DNA of 64,000 bases from Lutibacter oricola (GTDB taxonomy: Bacteria > Bacteroidota > Bacteroidia > Flavobacteriales > Flavobacteriaceae). Of this stretch, positions 15,001-21,295 are shown in pieces. The position numbers and the translations under genes were made by a program. Position 1 is the stretch's first letter. Every line of letters starts with the position of its first letter. Where the stretch lies: NCBI RefSeq assembly GCF_900106565.1, contig NZ_FNNJ01000005.1, positions 1 to 64,000 of the forward strand, in the 5' to 3' direction. The notes under the pieces are model-generated. The model did no database searches, had not been told where the DNA came from, and worked only from the letters and a program-made list of their open reading frames with translations.

Positions 15001-18000
15001 CAGTTATCTGTTACAGTAACAGGATCAAACTCTGCTCCTACTGTTATATATGAACAACTCGTAGTTGGAGCATTTCTTGTTTGGTCTAAAACTGCTGAAA
15101 TTGTAGGTGTTACAGGGTCTACAACAGTAATATTAAAACTACAACTAGCTTCATTTTCTTTAGAATCTTTTATTGTCCAAACAACAGCGTGTACCCCTGC
15201 TGTTAAAATTTCACCAGCTAATGAAGTAGAAGCTCCACCTGAAACACCATTTAAAGTATATGAAATAGTTAAATCTCCTGAAGCATCACAATTATCAGTT
15301 AATCCTGAAGGATCAAACTCTGTACCTACAACAGTATAATCACAAACTGTACTTGGTATGTTTCTTATTTCATTTCCATAACATTCAAACGTAGGCGCTT
15401 GATTATCTAAAACAGTAATAGTAAAGGCATCTGCTACAACAGTATTTCCGTTTACATCTTCCACTGTCCATTCTACCGAATACGGTACATTATCAGGTAA
15501 CAGTTGAATTCCTGCTAGTGTATTTGTTCCTGTAAATTCTGTTGTTACTCCTTTAGTAATAATATAGGTAGGATCTTGAAGTCCACAATTATCAGCAATA
15601 TTTCTTAAATCAAAAGAAGTGTCAACAATTGTATAGTAACATTGAGCTGGATCTGTATATTTATCAAAATTACCAGTAGATTGATCAAATGTTGGATTCT
15701 GAGTATCATTAATACGTACATATATAGTACAAGTACTTATATTATCAAACTCATCAACTGCTGTCCAAGTAATTGTGTGGTCACCAACTGGTAACTCTTT
15801 ACCTTGTAAAGTTGTAGTACCATCAAATGAATTAGTTGCTGCTGTAAACGCACAACCATCAGTAGTTGTTGGGTCAAATTCAGCTCCTATAACTTCATAA
15901 AAACATAAACCAGTATTTGCATCTCTATTGAATGGAGATAATTCTGTACTTCCTGAAGGACAAGTTAATTCTGGAGGTGTTAAATCACTTATAGTTACAT
16001 TAAAACTCATGTTAACTATATTTCCTGAAGAATCTTCAACAGTATAAGTAACTTTTGTTAAACCTACAGGAAAACTTGTTCCATTTGCTAACCCTTCAGT
16101 TTGAGTAAAACTAGTTAATGTACAATTATCACTTGCTGTTGGTTCAGCCCAACCAATTATTTTACCACATCCTGTATCAATTTCTTCGGTAATATCATTT
16201 ATTTTTGAAATAATTGGTAAGGTATCATCTGTAACTGTAACTCTAAAACTACTTGATTTAGAATTAACACCATCACTTACCGTCCAAACAATTGTATTAA
16301 TTCCAGGCATTATTAAAACACCATCTAATGTAGTACCTACAACTGGAGCACTAGAGTTTATTTTATATGTTACTTCGTTAACTAAACAATTATCTGAATA
16401 TGTTGCGTCAAACTCTGTACCGTTTACAGTATATCCACAAGCGTCAGAATCTGTACCCTTATATTGGTTACCAACTGTTGAAACCGAGGGTGATTGATTA
16501 TCTACAACCGTTTTTGTAAATGTTAAAGGTGCTGAAGAATTTGTTCCATCTGAAGCTGTCCATTCAATTACATTTACACCTTTTAATAATGTTTGACCTG
16601 TTAATGAGCCTGAACCAGACAAAGTAGTTGCTCCAGTTACTTCATATAAAAGAGTAATACCTGATGTACAATTATCAGCTCCCATAGGGTCTAACTCCGA
16701 CCCTTTTACAGTGTAACTACATTCACTAATATCTACATTTAAACTAGAATCTGCTGTTCCCGCTGTTGCAGTTAATGTTGGTGCAATATTATCTGCTACC
16801 ACAACTGTTGAATTACATGTTGATGTATTACCTGAAGCATCTTTTACAGTCATTACAACTGTGTTGTTTCCTTTGTTAGAACAATTAAATGTTGTTTTAC
16901 TAAGCGTAATTACTAAATCTTCTGAATTAGTACAATTATCTGAAGAAGCGTTATTTACATCTGCAACTGTTAAGGTTGCTACTCCTGAAGCATTTAAATA
17001 AATTGTTGGTGAAATACAAACTGCATTTGGATTTTGATTATCAGAAACAATAACATCAAAACTGCAAACATTACTAATATTTCCAGCTTCATCAGTTACT
17101 GTATAAGTTACAGTTGTTGTTCCAACATTAAATGAACTTCCTGGCAAATGTGATTTCGTCCAAACTAAGTTACCTTCAACTGTACAATTATCTGAAGCAG
17201 AAGGCTCTACCCAACTTACCGCTGCTGTGCATAAACCAGAATCTGTATTTTGAGTAATTGTTGTAGGACAATTGGTAATTACTGGTTTTTGAGAATCTTC
17301 AACAACCACATCAAAAGAACAAGTAACACTATTATTACCTGCTTCATCAGTTGCTACGTATGTTACCGTTGTTGTACCTGGTGAAAAAACTGTACCTGGT
17401 GTATGAGATTTTGTCCACACAATATTTGCTGAACTTGTACAATTATCATTTACAGAAGGTTCAGTCCAAGAAACAGTAGCGTTACAAGAATCTAAATCGG
17501 TAGTTTTTGTTATATTAGAAGGACACCCAATAATTTCAGGTAATTGAGCATCTACAACTGTAACATTAAAACTACAAGTAGCACTTACATTATCAAACTC
17601 ATCTTTGGCTGTATAGGTAACTATAGTTGTTCCAACTGGAAAAACTGTTCCTGGAGTATGAGATTTTTCCCAAGTTATACTTGCTGGGTTTGTACAATTA
17701 TCTGAAACTGTTGGTTCAGTCCAAGATACTACAGCGTTACAAGAATCTAAATCGTTATTTTGTGTTATATCTAGCGGACAGTTTACAATTATCGGAATTT
17801 CATTATCAACTATTGTTACATTAAAACTACATGAAGTTTTATTTCCTGACGCATCAGTTACTTCAAAGGTATTAACAGTTGTTCCTTCAGGAAAAACACT
17901 TCCACTTGCCAATCCTGCTATTTGAGATGTTGTAACACCTACACAATTATCGGTTCCTACCGGGGTGATATAATTAATTGTTGCTCCACAAGTACCAGCT

Positions 18001-19778
18001 TCAACATTTTGGGTAATATTTGTTGGGCATGTTATTTCAGGGTATTGGCTATCTGAAACAACAATATTAAATAAACCTGTATTTTCATTTCCAGTATCAT
18101 CTGCAACCGTGTATGTTACATTTGTTGTTCCTATTGGAAAAGCACTCCCAATAGTTAAACCTGCTGTTGGACTTGTTGCATATGATATAGTTTGAACACT
18201 ACAATTATCTGTAGCTGTAGGTTCTACCCAACTTACAATTGCATTACAAGCATCAACATCATTATTTATTAGAATATTATTAGGTAAATCCACCAACAAT
18301 GGTAATTCAGCATCATTTATAATAACTGAGAAACTACAAGTATCGGTATTTAATGCCCCGTCTGTAACAGTAACTTCAACATTAGTTACTCCTTTATTAA
18401 AAGTAGCGCCATTTAGCGTTGTTGGAATTGTTGTATTTGTAGCACCGGTTAACACGTATGAAACAGCAGGTGTTCCACAATTATCTAGCGCTGTTGCATT
18501 CCAAGAATTACTAGTGTGTGTATAGTTGCAATTTCCTAAACTTGTATTTCTTGTTTGGTTTGAAACACAACTAACTGTTGGATTTTCAGAATCTGAAATA
18601 ATTACGTCAAAACTGCAAGTATTTGTTAAACCTGCTCCATCAGTTACTGTCCACGTTACAGTTGTTGTTCCCGCTAAAAAAGCAACACTATTTAGAGTAG
18701 TACCTGAACCAGTTGTAGCACCTGTTAAATTATATGTTACAGAAGCAACCGTACAATTATCATTACCTACTGCATCCCAAGCAGTGCCAGAATGCTCATA
18801 AGAACACCCATTATTTGCGGCTACTGGCTGATTACCTACACAAGTAATTTCAGGAGCTACATTATCTATTAATGTAACATTAAAATTATATGTATTTTCA
18901 TTTCCAGCTTCATCAGTTGCAGTTATTACTACAGGCTGCACAGAATTATGATTACTAACTATTGATCCAGGAACTGGGTTTTGAATTAAAGTTATATTTG
19001 CTTCAGAAGAACAATTATCTGTAACAGTTACAGTATTTCTATAATCTGGTAAAATTGCATTACAGTCACCTACTACTGTATTAATAATTTTATTTCCTTC
19101 ACCTGTTATAGTTGGCACTATATTTTCTAAACTTACAGAGAGTGCTTGAGTAGATTCACATAAAGAAGCGCTTAAGGCTCTAATTGTGTAGTTTGTATTT
19201 TCTGTAATTGTTGCATTATAAGGTAAGTCACCCAACTTAACCGAATTTGCTTCATTCCATAATTCATATGTATTACCATCTGTTGCTGCTGCATCAATAA
19301 TAAAAGCTGAATTATAACAAACAGCATTACCTGAATTTACCGTTGCAGTAATATTAGATGGTAATGGATTTACAGTTATTGTAACTGTTGAAGAATTTAT
19401 TGGCAACGAAATATTAAACTGATCAATTACACTAACTAGTGAATAAGTGGTGGTAACTGTTGGCGCTACCGTAATTGGATCACCTCCATAAGTAGGGCTT
19501 TCAATATTTGCATCACAATTATAATTGGTTACGGTATAATTAGAAGTACCATCAGAGTATACAATTGTATACGGATTAATACTTGCTCCAATTATTACTT
19601 CAATTGTGGCGCTTTCTCCTTCACAAATTGTTGATACTCCATCAACATTAATAGTTGCATCTTGAGAATAAATGTGTTGTTGAAAACTTAAAAAGAAAAT
19701 GGCGAAAAATAATAGCGTAAATAAATTACGAAATTTAGTGTTTTTCGCATATAACTGTTTGAGTAGTTGTTTATTCAT
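1..19778 (-). CDS. Giant secreted HYR / Calx-beta repeat adhesin, SprB-like (C-terminus beyond left edge)
   Basis: A single minus-strand frame is open from an ATG at 19778 to the left edge, giving at least 6,592 residues. The codon phase is identical where I sampled it (19778, 12480, 5274, 3). The N-terminus has a signal peptide of about 39 residues (Lys/Arg-rich start, hydrophobic FTLLFFAIFFLSF core, cut near YSQ/DA), then about 180 residues of Ig/PKD-like sequence. Residues about 220-4210 are tandem HYR-type units with recurring DNC, TVTWTATD and CSFxVxVTD patterns. Three different ~105-residue repeats follow (about 4226-4573, ending NWxxPQTVTVTG), then about 18 Calx-beta-like units to the edge (DYTxxSGTLTF, GTIxDND). 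By family this is a surface adhesin exported by type 9 secretion, perhaps used in gliding or attachment. The expected C-terminal sorting domain is not visible. Function is inferred from architecture only. Confidence 0.9.
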   Translation of the reverse strand, partial: MNKQLLKQLYAKNTKFRNLFTLLFFAIFFLSFQQHIYSQDATINVDGVSTICEGESATIEVIIGASINPYTIVYSDGTSNYTVTNYNCDANIESPTYGGDPITVAPTVTTTYSLVSVIDQFNISLPINSSTVTITVNPLPSNITATVNSGNAVCYNSAFIIDAAATDGNTYELWNEANSVKLGDLPYNATITENTNYTIRALSASLCESTQALSVSLENIVPTITGEGNKIINTVVGDCNAILPDYRNTVTVTDNCSSEANITLIQNPVPGSIVSNHNSVQPVVITATDEAGNENTYNFNVTLIDNVAPEITCVGNQPVAANNGCSYEHSGTAWDAVGNDNCTVASVTYNLTGATTGSGTTLNSVAFLAGTTTVTWTVTDGAGLTNTCSFDVIISDSENPTVSCVSNQTRNTSLGNCNYTHTSNSWNATALDNCGTPAVSYVLTGATNTTIPTTLNGATFNKGVTNVEVTVTDGALNTDTCSFSVIINDAELPLLVDLPNNILINNDVDACNAIVSWVEPTATDNCSVQTISYATSPTAGLTIGSAFPIGTTNVTYTVADDTGNENTGLFNIVVSDSQYPEITCPTNITQNVEAGTCGATINYITPVGTDNCVGVTTSQIAGLASGSVFPEGTTVNTFEVTDASGNKTSCSFNVTIVDNEIPIIVNCPLDITQNNDLDSCNAVVSWTEPTVSDNCTNPASITWEKSHTPGTVFPVGTTIVTYTAKDEFDNVSATCSFNVTVVDAQLPEIIGCPSNITKTTDLDSCNATVSWTEPSVNDNCTSSANIVWTKSHTPGTVFSPGTTTVTYVATDEAGNNSVTCSFDVVVEDSQKPVITNCPTTITQNTDSGLCTAAVSWVEPSASDNCTVEGNLVWTKSHLPGSSFNVGTTTVTYTVTDEAGNISNVCSFDVIVSDNQNPNAVCISPTIYLNASGVATLTVADVNNASSDNCTNSEDLVITLSKTTFNCSNKGNNTVVMTVKDASGNTSTCNSTVVVADNIAPTLTATAGTADSSLNVDISECSYTVKGSELDPMGADNCTSGITLLYEVTGATTLSGSGSLTGQTLLKGVNVIEWTASDGTNSSAPLTFTKTVVDNQSPSVSTVGNQYKGTDSDACGYTVNGTEFDATYSDNCLVNEVTYKINSSAPVVGTTLDGVLIMPGINTIVWTVSDGVNSKSSSFRVTVTDDTLPIISKINDITEEIDTGCGKIIGWAEPTASDNCTLTSFTQTEGLANGTSFPVGLTKVTYTVEDSSGNIVNMSFNVTISDLTPPELTCPSGSTELSPFNRDANTGLCFYEVIGAEFDPTTTDGCAFTAATNSFDGTTTLQGKELPVGDHTITWTAVDEFDNISTCTIYVRINDTQNPTFDQSTGNFDKYTDPAQCYYTIVDTSFDLRNIADNCGLQDPTYIITKGVTTEFTGTNTLAGIQLLPDNVPYSVEWTVEDVNGNTVVADAFTITVLDNQAPTFECYGNEIRNIPSTVCDYTVVGTEFDPSGLTDNCDASGDLTISYTLNGVSGGASTSLAGEILTAGVHAVVWTIKDSKENEASCSFNITVVDPVTPTISAVLDQTRNAPTTSCSYITVGAEFDPVTVTDNCPSYTLTNNLNGLVTLDGYEFPVGITVVVWTVTDSGGNIATTQYQVDVNDVTSPEYNLTGNTDAVVSITKSTSSTDCYYTAVGTEFDPQAITDNCTSANYTVINDYNSYRSLAYVKFPVGTTNVSWSVKDNYGNETIKTLQITVVDDVKPVINCPSSDYTRVYGIGQNYYVVGTNEFKPVVTENCSIDTYEYVLSGATTGSGTNLTGVQLNEGVNTIVWTATDSASPANIETCTITVNVVSDLYPAITCVGDQSKNTDTGECFYTVSGTEFNAISTTAGATLINDYNSSSTLDGAVFPQGTTLVTWTASQTVDGTEYTNDCSFYVIVSDNEDPVITAPANLTRNTNSGCFATNVNLGTPVVSDNCGVLNVWNNQIDATYNIGVTTVTWYVEDIHGNRVSTTQTVTVVDDDAPTLNCITSICREVDEGQNYYTVYDHEFNPYGIYDCSTVTVTNDYNGTNTLAGEQIAAGTTVVNWTITDTNNNVTNCTTTITINTDDPPSVTCRGFQRRPTDPGVCTYIIQNTELDISSTTPTTVLTYTLSGATTGSGSTTLNGVILNKGVTTVSWTATNGSDTNVCCTYNIHVYDDQFPVVTWPADITVSVDAGSSCTATGVDVGVPTATDNCDAPAAITYTQSTNDTTFNLGETNIYWRAKDARGNYVYHTQKITVTDDISPVIDCPTETYYREYTHPYVDYYYIKGDEFTPSVTDNCVVTSYTNSLTGTRYINGQHLNIGDHIITWTAEDGNPGTPNTATCNVNVTVVDSFKPIIDCPNNNTEVTNTGSCSYTIPLDNTDFDATFTSISGDARTMTHNLVGAPSNTTLAGASIPKGVNTITWTATQTIGGTEYTNSCEFTFTVNDEEAPELQLPFDDVTVNVDPGTCTNTFTLTPPTVTDNCSAVGDITITNNAPATFLLGTTNVRWQFTDEEGNQTVYVQKVTVYDNESPIISNCPSEPITAKATGNNCQVNVSWPALVATDDCAGVKSFISTHNSGSIFSVGTTTVTYTATDNNDNVSTCSFDVVVTDTAPTLTCIEDQTRSADAGTCEYKVLGNEFDLLAFDDNCTTPLLSWSFIHPETLVEVTGTNTLSGVSIPRGHNNGATTGQITITWTATDSGGKENSCSFVLTITDDEAPILVVPGNQIRSTDLHKNYYTVKDGEFDDVTATDNCGIVTKIVNEFGVATLDDLQMQMGENSVTWEATDDSGNVGSANFYAYIVDTELPRLENAPSSISVDAGASCNAKVDYTPPTFIDNVTAQEDLVITISPSYAVPDYEFPVGITEVSYIVVDESGNILTYSFDITVTDNLSPTLNCPLGDVGNQFNRNTDTNKAYYTGLGNEFNPTNYSDNCIVTLENDYNNTATLTGSTFPIGITTVVWTATDESDNSTSCTIQVVVTDIEQPVINSCADVAVTREADLGSCFLTVTSSEFDPFDFKDNAGVSKLTYSIDGAPEVGTDVNTTLVGAQIPVGITNVIWRLYDLSNNVSATCTTAFTITDTQLPNLIPIATQTRNVNAGLSTYEANSTADSSWNIAVTDNCTINTITYQIDGGAIVGTDALTSIMGETFTVGTHTVVWTATDIYGNSNTGFYQVIVEDNEAPTTVCNPITVNLDNTGSYSLSTENINAIALGSSDPSGIATFEVSPNSFDCVDVGTNRVTLTVTDNYGNVATCDAIVTVADVTPPTALCKPVTLYLDVLGNATILASDINNGSNDACGIASISASKTSFDCTNVGVNTVTLTVTDVNGNSSTCDTTVTIEDDVNPVAVCKNITVSLDINGEATITGLDIDNGSYDNCLSTLNRVASPNTFNCSNIGANEVVLTVTDPAGNSDTCSAIVTVEDTVIPTVICQDITIQLDASGNATITANDIDNGSTDACGITSLSLDKTNFDCSNIGANPVTNTVTLTVTDTNNNVATCTALVTVEDKIEPLITCTSNKVVDTDANECTYTHNNSTWNAIATDACTTISSLTYALSGDTVLADNPANRDLNGQEFNKGTTTVTWTVIDGSGNSNQCTFDVVVEDNQLPNAICQNITIQLDALGNASINENDINNGSNDNCGILSIVASKTDFTCADFGANTVTLTVTDTNNNVSMCNATVTVEDSINPVAACTPITIQLNSAGNYSLSAADINTISAGSSDNCSISTREVFPNTFSCSDIGTPVNVTLTVTDIAGRTNICSTTVTVVDNVLPNAICQNITIPLDADGNASITGNDIDGGSTDVCGISSRVASKTAFTCADLGNNTVTLTVTDVNGNVATCDATVEVVDTRKPTFTLCSTNQTEVTDPSECTHVHGNTDWNATATDNCGVVSLTYSLSGVTTGTGTDIQAVPFNKGTTTVTWTATDASGNSETCSYTVTVNDTEDPQANCKVANVELERDGTVTVLPSIINDNSTDNCGITSYEISKDGTNFNSSLSYNCSEISGNTIYLKVTDDAGLTDVCSTTITIDDTQAPTLDDLTNRNEVVDSGVCTYTHPNDLWNPTDNCDISPTITYTLSGATTVVTGSNTTLNGQIFETGTTTVTWTVADHSIPINSDTVTFDVVVADTQNPTIFCPSNITQDVENGGDTSVEVSGISAPIYSDNCAVTKLTYALSGATTVSAQASGINELSSATFNIGTTTVTYIVYDEAGNSETCNFNITVNALPDNTIIVSETAITTTEDLGTDTFTVVLPFAPTGTVVFNVESDDLTEGTVDKSTLTFNESNWDTPQTVTVTGVNDDVDDGDISYTIILTTNTDATDDLSGYENVNPADVSAINLDNDTAGVTVSVISAPTTESGGTATFTVVLDTEPTNDVTITLTSDDLTESLTSNLSTTTLTFTAGNWDEPQTVTVTGEDDEIVDGNVSYNIVTNAASSGDSNYNGENPSDVAVVNNDNDTAGFIVTPITSITTEDGGQAIFTIELTSQPATDSENYEVVVDVIVDEEDTTEGTVDLELTFDHTNWNVPQTVTVTGLDDAIVDGTISYSIENKVNTTKTTDSNYDVLNPDDVTLTNTDNDAATLAINSVSINEGSTVPGTTAFDFTVTKTGPDVVDGFTVSFYASNGTALAGIAGAGDFTGTGGQLNFGETETTKTITVLVNQDEVVEANEEFTVVLSLIDPNSLGLGMDVTIPVVGKTGTGTIQNDDSSAVSINDVSIVEQDSGQQTLTFTVSLSLAVEENVTVDYTTTNGTATTVDSDYVANSGTLTFIGGDNPITEQTIEILINGDEKVELDETFNIVLSNQRIGGLVNPNLTIAKDTGVGTITNDDAAQISISGFTVNEAVGTADFTITMDKTVQTAFTIDFATSDDSALAGSDYTAVTSTLNFGGANALTQTVTVPITNDTFVEPTENLFGTISNLVDAANQNITFNGGGASAQATGVINDAIDAATISINDMSVNEADGTATFTVTLTGDIQDDLTVDYTAVNIDALSGSDYTLASGTVTFAGGSTGTTTQSIIVTILNDVIAEPTETYYINLSNISSTGSASFTDSDYQGLGTIIDNDPLALTISEFTITETESTQVDNFVVRSNIEAQEDIIITFTTSDVETSSGSDYVAQSSQSYTLTAGQTSVNIPISILGDIIAEPIETFTGTIALSEVNGQNVSITTAIATSTINDNDIVHITLEDKTVVETNGTQLVNYIVSTDIASENPIVLDYSTFDGTALNGVLKDYTTPSYATITIPAGQTTLNIPIDVLGDSVIEPTETYTASISENNYNGQQVDLTKSSATYTITDNDSAELSISGFTINESEVGTVTANFTVTLSSAVQNTFTVDFATSNIINQALAGSDYTAVATTTLTFGATNDLVQTVEVIINNDDLVEPTETLLGTISNLVANNQNVTISTPTAIGTITDNDAASVVINNVEVAEDVASGTAIFTVTLTGHIQDNLTVDYTTTNGAATNPAVQPSDYTLTTGTVTFMAGSNTGDTQTIIVPIIDNSITEPLNEYYTVDLSNIVSTGTATINDSEGLGTIVDDDPLNAITLTGFNNSETNSNSTYNFVATLDYLAQEPIIISFTTTNDTAVGTDFIAQNTVQYTIPANTLSVNIPVVVIGDLISEPQESFTGEITLVNDNDQHVTIGTNTATSIINDDDNAIISIAGFTVNEDVGTAEFTITSSLEIQNEVTVIFSTSNGSALSSSDYDAVTSTTLTFGGSNSNPQTVSVNITDDIIAEPTELFSGILSSLVNNSQNVTLSSGPISSAVGTIRDNDEVTLSIDDITLIEVDGGATVNYQFTVTHIGLSTDGPFSVNYLTSNVEALAGLDYVANSGTINFSGTSGETQTITIVVNGDDILEPTETFTVDLSENDFGGRLITFSDASGLGTITDNDVTTVSIVANDPNAAEPNNNGQFTVSIGQASSTATVISYAVTGTANSAEDYVTLTETVTIPAGSFNALIDLSVINNDILEASETVIITLNAITSGDANISIGTPEAATVTIADDDSALISISANDAIASEPGNNGQFTINTSNVSDVDTVIEYLITGTATATDDYTALTGTVTIPAGETSVTINVNVVNDNVLEASETVIVTLNSITSGDADASIDTNNDEATVTIADNNSASLAVEDITVVEGNNAVFTVTLTGNVQGGFSINYATNDGTATTFDSDYTVSANTLTFTGTDAESYTITVLTNDDDYLEVVENFMLNLSGISNVLVSYDNQAIATLNDNDSASLSVSDVIVDEGNNAVFTVVLNGNVQGGVSVDYSTANNSALSSSDYVSTSGTLNFTGTTPESFTITIPTSEDLIAEPLESFELNFESISNSLVSFDTQAIGTITDDDFLSIRIADNTITETDVAQVGYLVVTMNGVAQSDVVLSFSTVSGTALPTTDYISESGDLVVIPSGSTGVNIPINILGDLVLEPTESFTGTISISEDNGQPITILDGSSNITIIDNDAASVSIANVSVDEDAGVATFAVTLTGDVQDSFTVNYATSNNTSAIAGLDYTATTGTVSFLANSADGATETFTVAITDDSLVESTETYTVTLSGITGLATISEAVAIGTIVDDDASAVSIAATNQASEPNSNGLFTVSLTNAVSTD

Positions 19779-19801
19779 AATGTAGGGTGTAAGCTTAGGT
19801 T

Positions 19802-19819
19802 TATACTAAATGTAGTATA
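19802..19819. repeat. Short inverted repeat in the leader of the adhesin gene
   Basis: TATACT and AGTATA arms of 6 bp are separated by 6 bp, 23 bp upstream of the adhesin ATG. It could be a leader hairpin or a small operator. The arms are short and AT-rich, so chance is possible. Confidence 0.25.
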
Positions 19820-20255
19820 GCTTCAATATTATTTTTAACAATCTATCAAGTGAAAAAATATCACTTCAAAGAAATTTGAATTATTGAGAAAGTAGAATCA
19901 TCAAAGAATCCTATAACGAGTATATTTGGGTTGTATATGTATATCTATAAAATTAATTTTTTTATAGATTTTTAGAAGAAAATTGAGCGGTAGGTATCGG
20001 TTATTCATTTTTTAAACATTTAAATGTTTTTATAGTGAGTTAAATTTAGAGTATTTACCAAAAATATTTTGTGATAAATATCATTAAACTCCAATAAATA
20101 GCTAATATAAATAAACAAACAGTACAAAACACTACATAAAAGACACCTTTACAAAAACACCTTACTACTTATATTGTTTTACCGTACTTTGAATTCGAGT
20201 AGATTTTTTTTACTATAAAAAAATTATAACACAAAAAAAATTATTTTTGTAGATA

Positions 20256-20443
20256 GAATTTAAATGAATAAAAAATATTTTTACTTTTTCTTCAAAACCT
20301 GACATTCGTCATTATTATTTCCAATTCTTCGCTATATATTTGCTTCATATTTCATTGCTTAATCTGTTTAAGTAATGTTTTTGATTTTTTTAGTTAGTAG
20401 TAAAAGAAAGGAAATTCATATTCAAAAAGAGTTTCCTTTTTTT
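20256..20443 (+). ncRNA. Candidate small RNA (speculative)
   Basis: TATTTTTG at 20242-20249 and TATATTTG at 20335-20342 both match the Bacteroidota TAnnTTTG box on the plus strand. A hairpin lies at about 20356-20378 (ATTgCTTA / TAAGtAAT), and a terminator follows at 20407-20443. The only reading frame is a 12-residue peptide (MNKKYFYFFFKT), and no plus-strand gene follows. Transcripts would be about 190 or 90 nt. Both boxes lack a clear TTG at -33, and AT-rich DNA produces such matches easily. Confidence 0.3.
20407..20443 (+). terminator. Intrinsic terminator, plus strand
   Basis: AAAGGAAA (20407-20414) pairs with TTTCCTTT (20432-20439), and the T-run continues to 20443. No protein gene precedes it on this strand. 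Confidence 0.55.
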
Positions 20444-20485
20444 ACGCCCTATATTTTCCTTTTAAAACTTAAGTTTAGAGCAAAA

Positions 20486-20515
20486 AAAAAGACCTTATTA
20501 AAATAAAGCCTTTTT
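20486..20515. terminator. Two-way terminator after the CBM48-like gene
   Basis: Arms of 13 nt (20486-20498 and 20503-20515) pair with two mismatches around a 4-nt loop. They have an A-run on one side and a T-run on the other, so the hairpin can stop transcripts from both strands. It lies about 70 bp past the stop of the minus-strand gene at 20586. Confidence 0.6.
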
Positions 20516-20585
20516 ACACCTAAAAATTAACATTAAAATAGCATTGCTGCTATAAATAATGAAACTTAACCAATTATATTTTTAA

Positions 20586-20921
20586 TTAAATTACCACTAC
20601 CGAATTATCTTCAGCTGTAATTCCATTGTTTACGTATTTATCTGCCGCTACATCATTACTCCAAACAGCTCCGTCTATTAAATATTTAAATTGAAACTCG
20701 TTTTCGATTGGCAAATCAACAGTTGCTTTAAAACTACCGTTTTTATATTTTTTAAGCTCAACTGCTTCCTCTATCTTCCACTGATTGAACTCTCCTAACA
20801 ATTGTACTTTTTCAGCTGCATTAGCTTCATCTTTTGTTAAAGAAAAAGTAACTTTACAAACTGGTTTACTTTTTAAAAATTGCTTTTTTAAACTCATAAC
20901 GCTTCTTGTTTTGTTATTCAT
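20586..20921 (-). CDS. Small glycogen-binding / CBM48-like (isoamylase N-terminal type) protein
   Basis: A protein of 111 residues. After a basic N-terminus it is a single Ig-like beta-sandwich of the AMPK glycogen-binding / CBM48 type: CKVTFSL, then VQLLGEFNQWK (the conserved gEFN-W signature) and FKATVDLP, then EFQFKYLIDG followed by W and a C-terminal ADNSVV-like strand. The family binds alpha-glucans, usually as a module of branching or debranching enzymes or kinases. Here it stands alone with no catalytic domain and no signal peptide, so it is probably cytoplasmic. A second ATG at 20897 (MSLKKQF) is equally plausible as the start. Upstream palindromes (20993-21002 and 21016-21030) may control it. 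Its exact role is unknown. Confidence 0.8.
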   Translation of the reverse strand: MNNKTRSVMSLKKQFLKSKPVCKVTFSLTKDEANAAEKVQLLGEFNQWKIEEAVELKKYKNGSFKATVDLPIENEFQFKYLIDGAVWSNDVAADKYVNNGITAEDNSVVVI

Positions 20922-20992
20922 TGTAAAATAACGAAAAACTTACGGTTTATTTCACAACGTATTTCTCTACTTTATATTCTATTTTAACATCG

Positions 20993-21002
20993 AAAACGTT
21001 TT
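20993..21002. promoter_or_regulatory. AAAACGTTTT palindrome, possible LacI-family operator
   Basis: This is a perfect 10-bp palindrome with the central AACGTT typical of LacI-family operators, about 70 bp upstream of the CBM48-like gene. The neighbouring context (glucan-binding protein) fits sugar control. No regulator gene is in the window, and the site is short. Confidence 0.3.
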
Positions 21003-21015
21003 AGTAACGTTCTTA

Positions 21016-21030
21016 ATGTTAAATTAACAT
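21016..21030. promoter_or_regulatory. 15-bp palindrome ATGTTAA-a-TTAACAT
   Basis: Perfect 7-bp arms around a single base, between the divergent CBM48-like gene and the carboxylase operon. It has the size and symmetry of a dimeric regulator site. It could serve either gene. Confidence 0.3.
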
Positions 21031-21295
21031 ACATAAAAGCATTTTTACCCTTTGTATTTTTCAAAAAAGAATAAAAAAAACACCTTTTTACATTACATAT
21101 AATACACAAACTACAACTTTTAAAATATTCACATTAAAACAACCGCTTTCAACTTATTTTCTTTAAAAAACTCTTCTATTAACATCTAATAAATACACTA
21201 TTCGACATTAATTGATTAAAAACATTCAAATCCTAGCTAAAAATTTAATAACTTTATAAAACCTAAAATTATTCAAACAAACTAATTTCAACACT

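Larger units (their letters stand above)
19779..20585. other. Long intergenic region between adhesin and CBM48-like gene
   Basis: About 800 bp with no protein gene that I can support. It holds the adhesin leader, one -7-like box for it (CAAAAATA on the plus strand, 20059-20066, TATTTTTG on the minus strand, with the nearest -33 CAA 25 bp away, a poor spacing), two plus-strand -7-type boxes (20242-20249 and 20335-20342), a plus-strand terminator (20407-20443) and a two-way terminator (20486-20515). The plus-strand signals have no plus-strand protein gene, which suggests a small RNA. Confidence 0.5.
20922..21295. other. Divergent intergenic region
   Basis: About 370 bp between the minus-strand CBM48-like gene and the plus-strand carboxylase operon. 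Besides the two palindromes I see no gene, no tRNA and no convincing consensus promoter. The best partial -7 box for the operon is TAACTTTA near 21248. Confidence 0.4.

Noticed and set aside
1-19500. Many plus-strand reading frames of 60-105 residues
   Set aside because: They lie opposite the giant adhesin gene, are Ser/Thr/Val-rich complements of its repeats, and have no own domains or promoters.
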